Shown in pieces: positions 37,517-46,609 of a stretch of DNA of 64,000 bases. Position 1 is the first letter of the stretch. Every line of letters begins with the position of its first letter. A program made the position numbers and the translations under genes. Source of the stretch: Burkholderia seminalis DSM 23518 (GTDB lineage: Bacteria > Pseudomonadota > Gammaproteobacteria > Burkholderiales > Burkholderiaceae); contig NZ_CADFDK010000020.1 of NCBI RefSeq assembly GCF_902832885.1, forward strand, positions 26,725 to 90,724. The letters are read 5' to 3'. Under the pieces are notes generated by a model. It was given only the letters and a program-made list of their open reading frames with translations, had not been told where the DNA came from and ran no database searches.

Positions 37517-37809
37517 GCCGCCGCGCGGCGCCGGGCGACGACGGTCCGGCGCCGGACGGCACGCGGGAAGCGGCGCCGTTCGCGCCGTCGCATCAGGACG
37601 CGTGGCCCGCCATCAACGCACCGTCCCGCCCACGCCCGGACACCTTCGCGACGCATACATCGACGCATCGTCCCGGTCATTCATCCTGACGGCACCGTTC
37701 GGATAACGAAATCAATCGATGCCGATGCAAACGCATTCGGCCGTGCGTCACCCCATCGCGCACCTTCCGCGGCACGCCGTGCATCGACGCAACGGTCCGT
37801 GCATTCCGC

Positions 37810-38196
37810 TCAACGCCCGCCACCGTCCAGTTCTCGCGCACGACGGCGCGCCGCGCAGATCGCGCGATGATGTTCGTCGGCCCACCGGATCATCGCCTGC
37901 ATCGGCGTCAGGAACGAGCGCCCGAGCTCGGTCAGCGCATATTCGACGCGCGGCGGCACTTCGGCGAACAGCGTGCGGCTGACGAAGCCGTCCTGCTCGA
38001 GCCGCTTCAACGTACGCGACAGCATCTGGTTCGACACATCGCCGATCGCGCGGCCGAGTTCGTTGAAACGCATCGTTCCGCCAGACAGCGCCTCGAGCAC
38101 GAGCAGGCTCCACTGGTCGCCGATGCGATCGAGGACATCGCGGATCGGGCACGGCTGATCGAGTTCGACGGATTCGTCGGCGGACGGCAACGGCAT
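37810..38196 (-). CDS. HxlR-family transcriptional regulator
   Basis: A 128-residue winged-helix protein. The family opening CPIRDVLDRIGDQWSLLVL is at 16-34; the recognition region is FNELGRAIGDVSNQMLSRTLKRLEQDGF, split over two helices, with a PPRVEYALTELGRS wing. HxlR proteins sense reactive aldehydes or oxidants, often through a cysteine; the only cysteines here are Cys16 and one near the C-terminus. A perfect 15-bp inverted repeat lies 31 bp upstream. It is divergent from the SnoaL-like gene. Confidence 0.87.
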   Translation of the reverse strand: MPLPSADESVELDQPCPIRDVLDRIGDQWSLLVLEALSGGTMRFNELGRAIGDVSNQMLSRTLKRLEQDGFVSRTLFAEVPPRVEYALTELGRSFLTPMQAMIRWADEHHRAICAARRRARELDGGGR

Positions 38197-38226
38197 GACT
38201 GGACTCTCTTTCACGGGCAACGCATG

Positions 38227-38261
38227 GTCATCGCGGTGTGACCTGTTCACACCGCGATGAC
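38227..38261. promoter_or_regulatory. Long perfect inverted repeat, probable HxlR operator
   Basis: GTCATCGCGGTGTGA, 5-bp spacer CCTGT, then its exact complement: 35 bp in all, in the 332-bp gap between hxlR and the divergent gene. Position and perfection suit autoregulation and control of the neighbour. Confidence 0.75.
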
Positions 38262-38528
38262 TTCTTGTGACGGGTTCGCGGCAACTGTACCATTCGATCG
38301 CCCCGACAACTGCCGGGATTCGCCAGTTCAACGAAACATGACGATGGCGCGGCGCCGCCGTATCGGCCGCAGTAACGATGCATGCGTTGCGTCCGATCGC
38401 CGCGCATCGGCCGGCATGCGTGCCGGCGGTTTCGCGCGACCGACCGTCGTCGATCGTCACGAGCGTCGCCCCCGCAGTCGCGCATCACATGCGCGCATCC
38501 ACGAACCGTCAGACAAGGAAACCGCTAC

Positions 38529-39005
38529 ATGTCATCGTTCCGCTCCCCCGCTCGCGTCGTTGCCGCATGCGTGTTGCTGGCCGCATCGGCGGCCGCGCTG
38601 GCTGCCGCCCCGGCTCCCCGCGACCTGGCCGCCGAGGAGGCCAACCGCCAGCTCGTGCTGACGTTCTACGACCGCTTCTTCAACAAGCATGAAGCGGTCG
38701 AGGCCGCCACCGTCGTCGCGGACGACTACAAACAGCACAACCCGCACGTGCCCGACGGCAAGAAACCGTTCGTGTCGTATTTCGTCGGCGCATTCCAGAA
38801 GAACCCCGCCTCGCGCGCACGCATCGTCCGCAGCGCGACCGACGGCGACCTGGTGTACCTGCACGTGCACGCGACCGAGCGTCCGGGAGATCGCGGCGAA
38901 GCGGTGGTCGACATCTTCCGCGTGAAGGACGGCAGGATCGTCGAGCACTGGGACGTGATCCAGCCGGTGCCCGAAACGGCCGCGAACCGGAACACGATGT
39001 TCTGA
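38529..39005 (+). CDS. Exported SnoaL-like (NTF2 fold) protein
   Basis: A 158-residue protein with a signal peptide (VVAACVLLAASAAALAAA) and a SnoaL/NTF2-like domain: NRQLVLTFYDRFFNKHEAVEAA, split, starts the long helix, and YKQHNPHVPDGK, GEAVVDIFRVKDGRIVEHWDVIQ form the sheet. This is the 'predicted SnoaL-like aldol condensation enzyme' type often found beside HxlR regulators and stress-response oxidoreductases. It probably binds a small hydrophobic ligand in the periplasm. It shares the region of the inverted repeat with hxlR. Confidence 0.83.
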   Translation: MSSFRSPARVVAACVLLAASAAALAAAPAPRDLAAEEANRQLVLTFYDRFFNKHEAVEAATVVADDYKQHNPHVPDGKKPFVSYFVGAFQKNPASRARIVRSATDGDLVYLHVHATERPGDRGEAVVDIFRVKDGRIVEHWDVIQPVPETAANRNTMF

Positions 39006-39133
39006 CGCGCGGGCGGCGGGCAAGCGCGGGTGCCCTGCGCGCGCGAAGTCCCCTACAATCGTGCTTCGCCGCCGCTCCGGTGCAGGCGAAGCACGGCCCG
39101 CCAAGGCGGCCGTTCGCGAAGACGGTGTCAACG

Positions 39134-39949
39134 ATGAACCCCGCCCATATCTCCCTGAGCAACGCCGGCGACCTGGTCGCCAGCCTCGGCAGTCCGCAGT
39201 TTCCCGCCCGGCTTTGGGCGTGGCTGCGCGAAACCGTCGATCCGCAATCCCATTACAGCGTCGCGACGCGTTACCGGCGCGACGCGCCGTCCCACTCGGT
39301 CAACAGCGTCGACGTGCTGTTCTTCGCCGGCGGCGACGATCCCGACGGCACGCGCCACGCACTCGATCTGTATACACAGGGCGACTGGCGCGACGACACG
39401 CTGCTCCCGCATATCGAGCGCGCGACCGATTCGCAGCTCGTGTTCTCCTGCAACGACGAAATCGACACGGCGACCGAGTACGGCCGCCAGTTCGCGCTCG
39501 GCGACCTCGGCGAGGACTGTACGCTGCTCGGCAGCGAGCGCGACTATGTCTACGCGTTCTCGCTGTTCCGCCGGCGCGGCCAGCCGTCCTATACGCTGGC
39601 CGAACTGGCGCTGCTGCGGCAGCTCGGCGATTTCGTGCTGCCGCTGCTGATCCAGCATGCGCGGCTCGCCCGCCTGACGCCGCGCTCGGACGACGGCGCG
39701 CTGCTGCTGCGCTTCGAACAGCGGCTGTCGGCCAGCGGCGCGGCGCTGTCGCAGCGCGAGCGGCTCGTCTGCCGCGCGGTGCTGCAAGGCCGGCCCGTCC
39801 CGCAAATCGCCGACACGCTCGCGCTCAAGGCCAGCAGCGTGCGCACCTATCTCGGCCGCGCGCTCGCGAAGCTCGGCGTCGCGAACCGCGCCGGGCTGTT
39901 CGCGTGGTGCGTGACCGAAGACGAAGCGCAGGAAGACCGCAGCCGGTAA
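39134..39949 (+). CDS. LuxR-type transcriptional regulator
   Basis: A 271-residue regulator. The first 190 residues form a sensor region of no recognised family (it lacks the acyl-homoserine-lactone-binding residues seen in CepR); the C-terminal LuxR helix-turn-helix reads LSQRERLVCRAVLQGRPVPQIAD, here shown broken, and SSVRTYLGRALAKLGV. The ATG at 39134 is placed where similarity starts. It is upstream of, and co-directional with, the amidohydrolase, which it may control in response to a small molecule. Confidence 0.8.
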   Translation: MNPAHISLSNAGDLVASLGSPQFPARLWAWLRETVDPQSHYSVATRYRRDAPSHSVNSVDVLFFAGGDDPDGTRHALDLYTQGDWRDDTLLPHIERATDSQLVFSCNDEIDTATEYGRQFALGDLGEDCTLLGSERDYVYAFSLFRRRGQPSYTLAELALLRQLGDFVLPLLIQHARLARLTPRSDDGALLLRFEQRLSASGAALSQRERLVCRAVLQGRPVPQIADTLALKASSVRTYLGRALAKLGVANRAGLFAWCVTEDEAQEDRSR

Positions 39950-40328
39950 ACGCCGCCTTTGTCGCACGTTGTCCTCAAAACGACGACAGACAGCCGGCCG
40001 CCCCGCTCCTAGTATCTGACTCACCCGACGGCAGCAACGCGTCGGATACCACGGAGACACGGCATGCCGATTACCGGATCGACGCCGGCCTGCACGGCCG
40101 CAAGCGCGTCGCTCATCGATTCGCCGATACGGGCCCGTCGGCGAAACCGGCATGACGCTCCGGCAGCCGTTGCCGACCTTCGCCACGGCGCAGCAGCGCC
40201 GCCACGCGGCGCCGGCACGTAACCCCTCTCACCCCGTTCCACCCCGACCGGGCGCACCCGACCGGACGAGCCGCACGGCCCGCCCGCCGGACACGCGCGC
40301 CCGTCGATCCCCTACCCGGAGGAGACAC
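39950..40328. other. 379-bp gap before the amidohydrolase
   Basis: Holds a possible promoter near 40010-40020 and a 52-codon ORF starting at ATG 40064 behind GGAGACACGGC, reading MPITGSTPACTAASAS then low-complexity. It might be the stump of a lost first gene. Nothing else is supportable. Confidence 0.3.
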
Positions 40329-41954
40329 ATGCAACACGCCGATACCGTCTATCTGAACGGCCTGCTTTACACGGGCGACGTGCAGCGCCGCTTCGCGCAG
40401 GCGCTCGCCACCCGGGACGGCAAGATCGTCGCGGTCGGCCGCGACGACGACATCCGCCCGCTGGCCGGCCCCGTGACGCGAAGGGTCGATCTCGCCGGCC
40501 GGCTGATGCTGCCGGGCCTCATCGACGGTCACGTGCACCCGCTCGAAGGCCATCAGATCCTCGGCGACTTCGACCTGTCCGGCATCAACGATTCCGGCAC
40601 GATCCTGCAGCGTATCCGCGCGTGCGCCGATGCGACGCCGAACGAGCCGTGGGTCTATCTCGGCGGTGCGAACCTCGCCGCGTTCGGCACGTATCCGACC
40701 CGCGAACTGCTCGACCGGATCGTGCCCGACCGGCCGCTGCTCGTGGTCGGCTTCGACGTGCACAGCGGCTGCCTCAACACGAAGGGACTCGAAGCGGCCG
40801 GCATCCGGGCCGATACGCCCGATCCGTCCGGCGGCGTGATCGAGCGCGACGCCTCGGGCGCGCCGAACGGCGTCGTGCACGAAGCGGCGTTCTACCGCGT
40901 GTGCCCGCTCATTCCGCAACTGAGCCCGGCCGGCTACCCGAAATCGCTCGCCAAGGCGCACGCGATGGCGCACGGCTACGGCATCACCGGCTGGTTCGAT
41001 GCACGCGTCGACGAAGCCGAGCTCCAGGCCTATGCCGACGCGCAGCGCGCGGGCACCCTGAAGGCGTACATGAGCGCGGGGCTCTACGCAAACCCGCGCC
41101 GCGACCCGCGCGAGCAGGTCGAGCGCTTCGCCGCGTGGCGCCGCGAATACGAGCGCGACAACCTGCGCCTGCACACGGTGAAGATCTTCGTCGACGGCGT
41201 GCCGGAATCGAAAACCGCCGCGCTGCTCGAGCCGTACGCGGGCACCGACGACTGCGGCCTCGCGCTGTGGAGCCAGGACGCGCTGAACGAAATCTGCCTG
41301 CTCGCCGATACCGCCGGCTTCGACCTGCACTTCCACACGCTCGCCGACCGCGCGGTGCGCATGACGCTCGACGCGCTCGAACATGTCCTGCGCCGCAACG
41401 GCATGCGCGACCGGCGCGCGCAGCTTGCGCACCTGCAGCTCGTCGATCCGGCCGACATGGGCCGCTTCAACCGGCTCGGCGCGATCGCAAGCGTGCAGAC
41501 GCTGTGGACGGCCGCCCGCGAGGAGCAGCAACAGCTCTATCGCGACCTGCTCGGCGCCGAGCGCACCGCGCGCAACTATCCGTTCCGCAGCCTGCGCAAC
41601 GCGGGCGCGATGCTCGCGGCCGGCTCCGACTGGTCGGTCAGCACGATGGACCCGATGCAGATCATCCAGACGGGTGTCACGCATCGGCTGATCGACCAGC
41701 CCGACAGCCCGCCGTGGAACCCGCACGAACGGCTCGACCTGCTCACGATGCTCGAGGCCTACACGGTGAACACCGCCTACGCGCTGCGTTTCGACGACTG
41801 CACCGGTTCGCTCGAAGCGGGCAAGGACGCGAGCTTCGCGATCCTCGACCGCAATCCGTTCGCGCACCCGGTCGAGACGTTCGCGCAAACCCGCGTGATC
41901 GAGACGTGCTTCCGCGGCGAAGTCGTGCACGCGGTGCCCGGCTGGGCCGACTGA
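40329..41954 (+). CDS. Amidohydrolase of the YtcJ/Amidohydro_3 family
   Basis: A 541-residue metal-dependent hydrolase. The N-terminal composite strand (NGLLYTGD, AVGRDDDI) leads to the metal motif LPGLIDGHVHPLEGH; further ligands are in DLHFHTLADRAVR and LAAGSDWSVSTMDPM, and the chain ends with SLEAGKDASFAILDRNPF. Members hydrolyse exocyclic amides, formamides or related C-N bonds. GGAGGAGA lies just before the ATG at 40329. The adjacent isochorismatase-like gene and MFS carrier are on the other strand. Substrate unknown. Confidence 0.87.
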   Translation: MQHADTVYLNGLLYTGDVQRRFAQALATRDGKIVAVGRDDDIRPLAGPVTRRVDLAGRLMLPGLIDGHVHPLEGHQILGDFDLSGINDSGTILQRIRACADATPNEPWVYLGGANLAAFGTYPTRELLDRIVPDRPLLVVGFDVHSGCLNTKGLEAAGIRADTPDPSGGVIERDASGAPNGVVHEAAFYRVCPLIPQLSPAGYPKSLAKAHAMAHGYGITGWFDARVDEAELQAYADAQRAGTLKAYMSAGLYANPRRDPREQVERFAAWRREYERDNLRLHTVKIFVDGVPESKTAALLEPYAGTDDCGLALWSQDALNEICLLADTAGFDLHFHTLADRAVRMTLDALEHVLRRNGMRDRRAQLAHLQLVDPADMGRFNRLGAIASVQTLWTAAREEQQQLYRDLLGAERTARNYPFRSLRNAGAMLAAGSDWSVSTMDPMQIIQTGVTHRLIDQPDSPPWNPHERLDLLTMLEAYTVNTAYALRFDDCTGSLEAGKDASFAILDRNPFAHPVETFAQTRVIETCFRGEVVHAVPGWAD

Positions 41955-41973
41955 GCGCCGGCCCGCTCCGTCG

Positions 41974-42585
41974 TCAGGCGACGTCGAGCGCCAGGACCTG
42001 TTCGGTCGTCAGCACGTCGCCGAACGTGTCCGACAGCGCGGCCAGCGTCGCGCGATGGAGGTCGCGGTGCGGCACCGTGCCGCCGTCCGCGACGTCGAGA
42101 TCGCGCGTCGCGCACGCGTCGTCGACGACGATCACCGCATAGCCGAGCGGTACCGCATCGCGTGCCGCGCCGGCCACGCACGCATGCGTCATCAGGCCCG
42201 TGACGATCAGCGTGTCGACGCCGGCCGCCTTCAGGCGCGCGTCGAGGTCGGTCGTCGGGAACACGCTCACCGACGTCTTCTTCACGACCGCGTGGTGCGG
42301 CGCCGGCTGCAGGTCCGCGTGGAAGCGAAACCCGTCGCTGCCGTCGGCGAAGATCGGGCTGTCGGCCGCATCGACATGCTGGACGTGAAATACCGGAATG
42401 CCCGCGCGGTCGGCGAACGCGATCACGCGCCGTGCATTGCCCAGCGCGCGCGGCCCGTCCGGAATCGGCAGGCGGCCGCTGAAGTATTCGTTCTGGAAAT
42501 CGATCACCAGCAGCGCGCTGCGGGCGGCGTCGATCGACGTCGGCGCGGTCGCGCCGGCCAGGGTACGGATGGTCGGGTGTTGCAT
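41974..42585 (-). CDS. Isochorismatase-like cysteine hydrolase
   Basis: A 203-residue hydrolase of the nicotinamidase/N-carbamoylsarcosine amidase group with the Asp-Lys-Cys triad: Asp29 in VIDFQNEYF, Lys102/103 in AVVKKT, Cys136 in MTHACVAGA. It would open an amide, such as nicotinamide, a biuret-like compound or a carbamoyl acid. AAAGGAAGC lies before the ATG at 42585. It is convergent with the amidohydrolase (19 bp apart) and 175 bp downstream of the MFS gene, with which it may be co-expressed. Confidence 0.87.
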   Translation of the reverse strand: MQHPTIRTLAGATAPTSIDAARSALLVIDFQNEYFSGRLPIPDGPRALGNARRVIAFADRAGIPVFHVQHVDAADSPIFADGSDGFRFHADLQPAPHHAVVKKTSVSVFPTTDLDARLKAAGVDTLIVTGLMTHACVAGAARDAVPLGYAVIVVDDACATRDLDVADGGTVPHRDLHRATLAALSDTFGDVLTTEQVLALDVA

Positions 42586-42760
42586 GGGTCGCTTCCTTTC
42601 GGTTCGCATATTGACGAGACGGCGCGCCGGGCCGGCCGGCGCCGCCGGACGCGGCCCGATCCTTCCGCGGCCGCGAGGCGCCAGTGTCGGGCCGCGCGAC
42701 CTCGCGCGACAGCCGCACACGGGACAACGTCCGACAGGATCGGGCCAACGTGCGTGCCGC

Positions 42761-44011
42761 CTACGACAGCGCGGCCGTCCGGGCGCCCGGTCGCGTCCGC
42801 CCGTACGCGGCCATCATCACGAAGCTGAGCAGGAAGCCCGCGCCGCCGATCAGCAGCAGACCGGTCTCGCCGAACACGGGCAGCAGGTTGGTCAGCGCGC
42901 CCGTGACGACCCACGCGACAGCCATCACCGAGCCCGCGACGCCGAGCGCCCAGCCCTGCCGGTCTTCGCTGACGGCGTCGGAGAACGCCGTATACATGGT
43001 CGTGTACGCCACCATGTCGAAACAGCCGACGACCATCGCGAGCGCCCACAGCACGGGTTCGTGCGGGAACCATGCCGACAGGATCTGGCCCAGCCCGGCG
43101 ACGAGCAGGCCCGTCTTCGCGATGTCGATCACGCGCCACACGCGCAGCATCAGCCGCACGACGAACAGCAGGCCGAACACGAAGCAGATGCCGATCACGC
43201 CGCTGAACAACCCGAGCCGCGCGCTCGTATAGCCGAATTTCGCCTGCAGCAGCAGCATGATGGTCTGCAGGTACAGCCCGTAGCCGACCTGCATCAGGAA
43301 GAACACCACCGACAGGAACGCGACGTTGCGCTGGCGCGCGGCTTCCCAGATGATCCGCAGCGGCAGCAGCGGATCGATGCGCGTATCGCCGCGCGGCGCG
43401 GCCGAATCGCGATACGATGCCCAGGTCCAGCACGCACAGACGAGCGACAGCGCGGCGACCAGCACGAACGGCGTGCCGTAGTCAAACAGCGGCGAGATCG
43501 TCCGGTCGGACGTGACGCCGCCGAGCACCGGGCCGACGATCACGCCCGCGCTGAACGCGAGCGACATGATGCTCATGTTGTACGCCTTGTTCTCCGGCGT
43601 GCTCAGGTCGGTGATGGCCGCCTGCGCGATGCCCTGGCAGCCGGCCATCAGGCCGGTGAGCCCGCGGCCGGCCAGCAGCAGCGCAACGCTGGCGTGCCAC
43701 GCACCGGCCGCCATCATCGCGTAGCCGGCCGCGAGGCCGAGCACGCACAGCAGCAGGATCCTGCGGCGGCCGTAGCGATCGGACAGCTCGCCCATCAGCG
43801 ACGAGCCGAAGAACATGCACAGCGGGTAGATCCCGTAGCCGAGACCGAGATAGAAATTGCGCAGATGCGCGCCGGCGTCGGCCGGCAGGATGCCCGCGTG
43901 CGGATCGCTGAAGATCGCGGACATCATCGGGTAGACGAGCCCGAATCCCATCGCGTCGAGCGCGATGGCGAGCAGACAGGGGCCGAGCAGCGTGTAGTCG
44001 AGCCGGGACAT
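42761..44011 (-). CDS. MFS transporter
   Basis: A 416-residue carrier with twelve predicted membrane segments. The motif GELSDRYGRRRILLL after segment 2 is the major-facilitator signature, and GLTGLMAGCQGIAQAAITDL matches the drug:H+ antiporter (TetA-like) branch around segments 4-5. The start ATG at 44011 has GGAAGGTC upstream; 29 extra upstream residues of the open frame are not used. Its direction and place suggest a role with the isochorismatase-like hydrolase, but efflux of an unrelated compound is as likely. Confidence 0.85.
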   Translation of the reverse strand: MSRLDYTLLGPCLLAIALDAMGFGLVYPMMSAIFSDPHAGILPADAGAHLRNFYLGLGYGIYPLCMFFGSSLMGELSDRYGRRRILLLCVLGLAAGYAMMAAGAWHASVALLLAGRGLTGLMAGCQGIAQAAITDLSTPENKAYNMSIMSLAFSAGVIVGPVLGGVTSDRTISPLFDYGTPFVLVAALSLVCACWTWASYRDSAAPRGDTRIDPLLPLRIIWEAARQRNVAFLSVVFFLMQVGYGLYLQTIMLLLQAKFGYTSARLGLFSGVIGICFVFGLLFVVRLMLRVWRVIDIAKTGLLVAGLGQILSAWFPHEPVLWALAMVVGCFDMVAYTTMYTAFSDAVSEDRQGWALGVAGSVMAVAWVVTGALTNLLPVFGETGLLLIGGAGFLLSFVMMAAYGRTRPGARTAALS

Positions 44012-44162
44012 GGCGACCTTCCGGAAGGAGTGGATGACCGCCCAAGCGTAATGACCGGGCAGCGGCCGCGGTAGGCCGCCGCCCGCGATGCTAACCATCG
44101 GCTGCGCCGCTACCCGGCACGGCGCCCGCGCCGATGGGCCGTCGGCGTGCAGCCGCCGGCCG

Positions 44163-44300
44163 CTATCTGGCGCTCAGCGGTTCGCCCTGGAATTGCCGGC
44201 GTGCGACCACGCACGGCGCGCCGTCGCGCATGAACACGCTCGCGAGCAGCCCGAACGATGCCGCGAACAGCACGTACCAGTCGGGCGCGACGGGCGAGCC
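44163..44300 (-). pseudogene. C-terminal stump of an MFS transporter
   Basis: The last 45 codons of a metabolite:H+ symporter-type protein: SPVAPDWYVLFAASFGLL is a final membrane segment, and the frame ends at TAG 44163. Everything upstream is missing. Confidence 0.55.
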
Positions 44301-44468
44301 GGCCGCGTGCGCGACCTGTTCGCGCACAAGATCGCGCTCGTGCCGCTCGCCGGCCCCATGATCCGCCAGACGATCGGCCTGAGCTTCCTGCACCGCCACG
44401 AACGCGATCCGAACCAGCTCGCGACCGCGTGCCGGCGGCTGGCGGTCAAGGGGCCGACCGCACGGTAG
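44300..44468 (+). pseudogene. C-terminal stump of a LysR regulator
   Basis: RDLFAHKIALVPLAGPMIRQ followed by TIGLSFLHRHERDPNQLA is the end of a LysR effector domain; the frame stops at TAG 44468. No DNA-binding domain is present. Confidence 0.6.
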
Positions 44469-44469
44469 C

Positions 44470-44624
44470 ACGTCGATCGCCACGCAGCCCTTGCCGCGCG
44501 CATCGGCGAGCCCGACGAAGCGGGCAGCCTCGTGCCGTTCCTCGCGTCCGACGAATTCGCGTATTGCACGGGGTCGGCATTCATCGTCGACGGCGGGATG
44601 CTCGCGGGCTGCACACTCGACTGA
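44470..44624 (+). pseudogene. C-terminal stump of a short-chain dehydrogenase
   Basis: ARIGEPDEAGSLVPFLASDE followed by FAYCTGSAFIVDGGMLAGCTLD is the closing part of an SDR; TGA at 44622-44624. The cofactor fold and active site are gone. Confidence 0.65.
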
Positions 44625-44723
44625 TCGGCCGCACTGCCGGAAACGGAAACGCCAACGCCGCCAGCGGCTCGACCCGCGCGGCGGCGTTGGCGCTTCAGGA
44701 CATGGAGCAAGAGGCCACGCCGC

Positions 44724-46241
44724 TCAATACCCCTTCGGCTGGATCGCCGGCGCACCGGCACCGCGCGCGCCGTGCCTGCCGCCGCGCACGAAGCGGCGCC
44801 CGCGCGGGCCGTACACGCCGTCCGGCTCCGGATACAGTGTCAGCAAGACGAAGTACAGCATCCCGCCCACCGCCAGCGACACCGGCACGCTCAGGTCGAG
44901 CCCGTCCGCGAGGTGGCCGAGCGGCCCGACGAACTGGCCCGGCAGGTTCACGAACGCGAGCCCGACCAACGCGGCCGGCAGCCATGCGCCCATCGCGCGC
45001 ACGTTCCAGCCGTGCGTAAACCAGTAGTGGCCGCCGCGCAGCCCGCGATTGAACACCTGCAGGTCGTCGGCAAGATAGTAGCCGCGGCGCGTCACGTAGC
45101 CGATCACCATGATCGCCATCCACGGGCAGCTGAACGTATCGATCAGCGTCGAGAACGTCGCGACGCTTTCGACGAGGTTGAACCAGAAGCGGCCGACGAA
45201 GATGAACGCGATCGCGATCGTGCCGATCAGCAGCGTCGCGCGGACGCGGTTCAGGATCCGCGGGAACATGCTCGAGACGTCGAGGCCGGTGCCGTACAGC
45301 GCGGTCGTGCCGGTCGACATCCCGCCGATGATCGCGATCAGGCACATCGGCAGCAGGAACCAGCGCGGCGAGATCGCGAGCAGCCCGCCGACGTAGTCGT
45401 TCGACGCAATGAACGCGGGTGCCTTCGACGCGATGATCGTCGCGGTCGCAAGGCCGAAGAAGAACGGCACGAACGTCGCGACCTGCGCGGCGAACACCGC
45501 GCCCATCACGCGATGCCTCGGCGTGTGCTGCGGGATATAGCGCGCCCAGTCGCCGAGCGTCGACGCGAACGACACCGGATTACTCAGCGCGACCAGCACC
45601 GCGCCGACGAACGCGGCCCAGAAACCCGTGCTGCCCCGTTGCAGCGTGCCCGCATAGTTCATGTCGAACAGGCCGGCGAACGCGAACAGGCCCGCGACGA
45701 ACAGCACGCTCGCGGCCCACACGGCGATCTTGTTGACCCACAGCATGAAACGGAAGCCGTAGATGCAGACGATCAGCACGAGCACCGCGAACACCATGTA
45801 CGCCGCGCCGAGCGTGAAGCCGTTGACGGGCACGCCGACCATGTCGTGCGCGCCGCCGACGAGCGCGTCGCCGGAGCTCCACACCGCGAGCGAGAAGAAC
45901 GCGATCGACGTGAGCAGCGCGAGGAACGAGCCGACGATCCGGCCGTGGATGCCGAAATGCGCACCGGACGACACGGGGTCGCTCGTGCCGTTGCGCGGGC
46001 CGAACAGGCTCATCGGCGCGAGGATGCACGTGCCGGCGAGCACGCCGAGCACGATCGCGCAGACACCGGCCTTGAACGACAGCCCGACCAGCACCGGAAA
46101 GCTGCCGAGCACCGATGTGGAAAACGTATTGCAGCCGCCGAACAGCAACCGGAACAGATCGATCGGCCGCGCATAGCGCGATGCATCGGGAATGCGCTCG
46201 AAACCGAACGACTCGACCTGCGTAATCCTGCCTTCACCCAT
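44724..46241 (-). CDS. NCS1-family nucleobase/cation symporter
   Basis: A 505-residue inner-membrane permease with twelve hydrophobic segments. The NCS1 signature FGGCNTFSTSVLGSFPVLVG near residues 34-53, DWARYIPQHTPRHR in the middle and TFSCPWMAIMVIGYVTRRG late in the chain place it with cytosine/uracil/allantoin-type permeases, nearest the CodB-like branch. The start ATG at 46241 has GGGAGACAAC upstream. An amidohydrolase and an isochorismatase-like hydrolase nearby would fit import of a nitrogen-rich ring compound. Confidence 0.87.
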   Translation of the reverse strand: MGEGRITQVESFGFERIPDASRYARPIDLFRLLFGGCNTFSTSVLGSFPVLVGLSFKAGVCAIVLGVLAGTCILAPMSLFGPRNGTSDPVSSGAHFGIHGRIVGSFLALLTSIAFFSLAVWSSGDALVGGAHDMVGVPVNGFTLGAAYMVFAVLVLIVCIYGFRFMLWVNKIAVWAASVLFVAGLFAFAGLFDMNYAGTLQRGSTGFWAAFVGAVLVALSNPVSFASTLGDWARYIPQHTPRHRVMGAVFAAQVATFVPFFFGLATATIIASKAPAFIASNDYVGGLLAISPRWFLLPMCLIAIIGGMSTGTTALYGTGLDVSSMFPRILNRVRATLLIGTIAIAFIFVGRFWFNLVESVATFSTLIDTFSCPWMAIMVIGYVTRRGYYLADDLQVFNRGLRGGHYWFTHGWNVRAMGAWLPAALVGLAFVNLPGQFVGPLGHLADGLDLSVPVSLAVGGMLYFVLLTLYPEPDGVYGPRGRRFVRGGRHGARGAGAPAIQPKGY

Positions 46242-46404
46242 GTTGTCTCCCACTCCTCTGGTGCGCCTGTAAGGCTCTGCGGCCATACGACGCATCGTCA
46301 TCGATTCGCGGCCACTCTAAACCGGATCGGCGGCCGCAAATATCACGCATTCGAGACGTTTACGACGAAGGAGAGCAATGTTTCCCGGCGGGCAGGCGGC
46401 CGGT

Positions 46405-46430
46405 GCCCGCGCCGTCCGTACGGCGCGGGC
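46405..46430. terminator. Strong GC hairpin downstream of the efflux operon
   Basis: Eleven-bp perfect arms (GCCCGCGCCGT and its complement) with a CCGT loop, past the GST remnant. No T run. Confidence 0.4.
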
Positions 46431-46438
46431 GATGCGAA

Positions 46439-46609
46439 TCAATGCGCCGCCACGGCCGCCGGCGCGCGGCAGGCGATCAGGCCCCGCTGAACGGCCGGCC
46501 GCGCGGCGATGTCGGCCAGCCAGCGTTCGACGTGCGGGAAACCGGAAACGTCGAGATCGAGCCCGGCCGCCGTGCGCAACCACGGAAACGCCGCGCCGAC
46601 CGCCTCGCG
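46439..46609 (-). pseudogene. C-terminal fragment of a glutathione S-transferase
   Basis: Fifty-odd codons reading AVGAAFPWLRTAAGLDLDVS, then GFPHVERWLADIAARPAVQRGL and a stop at 46439: the last helices of a GST. It begins directly at the stop codon of the outer-membrane efflux gene, so a deletion or insertion joined the two. The glutathione-binding domain is absent. Confidence 0.65.

Noticed and set aside
40064-40222. 52-codon ORF with a ribosome binding site before the amidohydrolase
   Set aside because: Low-complexity, no family resemblance, overlaps upstream leader; kept only as a remark on the gap.
44088-44483. Complete genes in the gap between the MFS and NCS1 genes
   Set aside because: Only C-terminal homology is present in each frame; starts lie in non-homologous sequence, so these are remnants.
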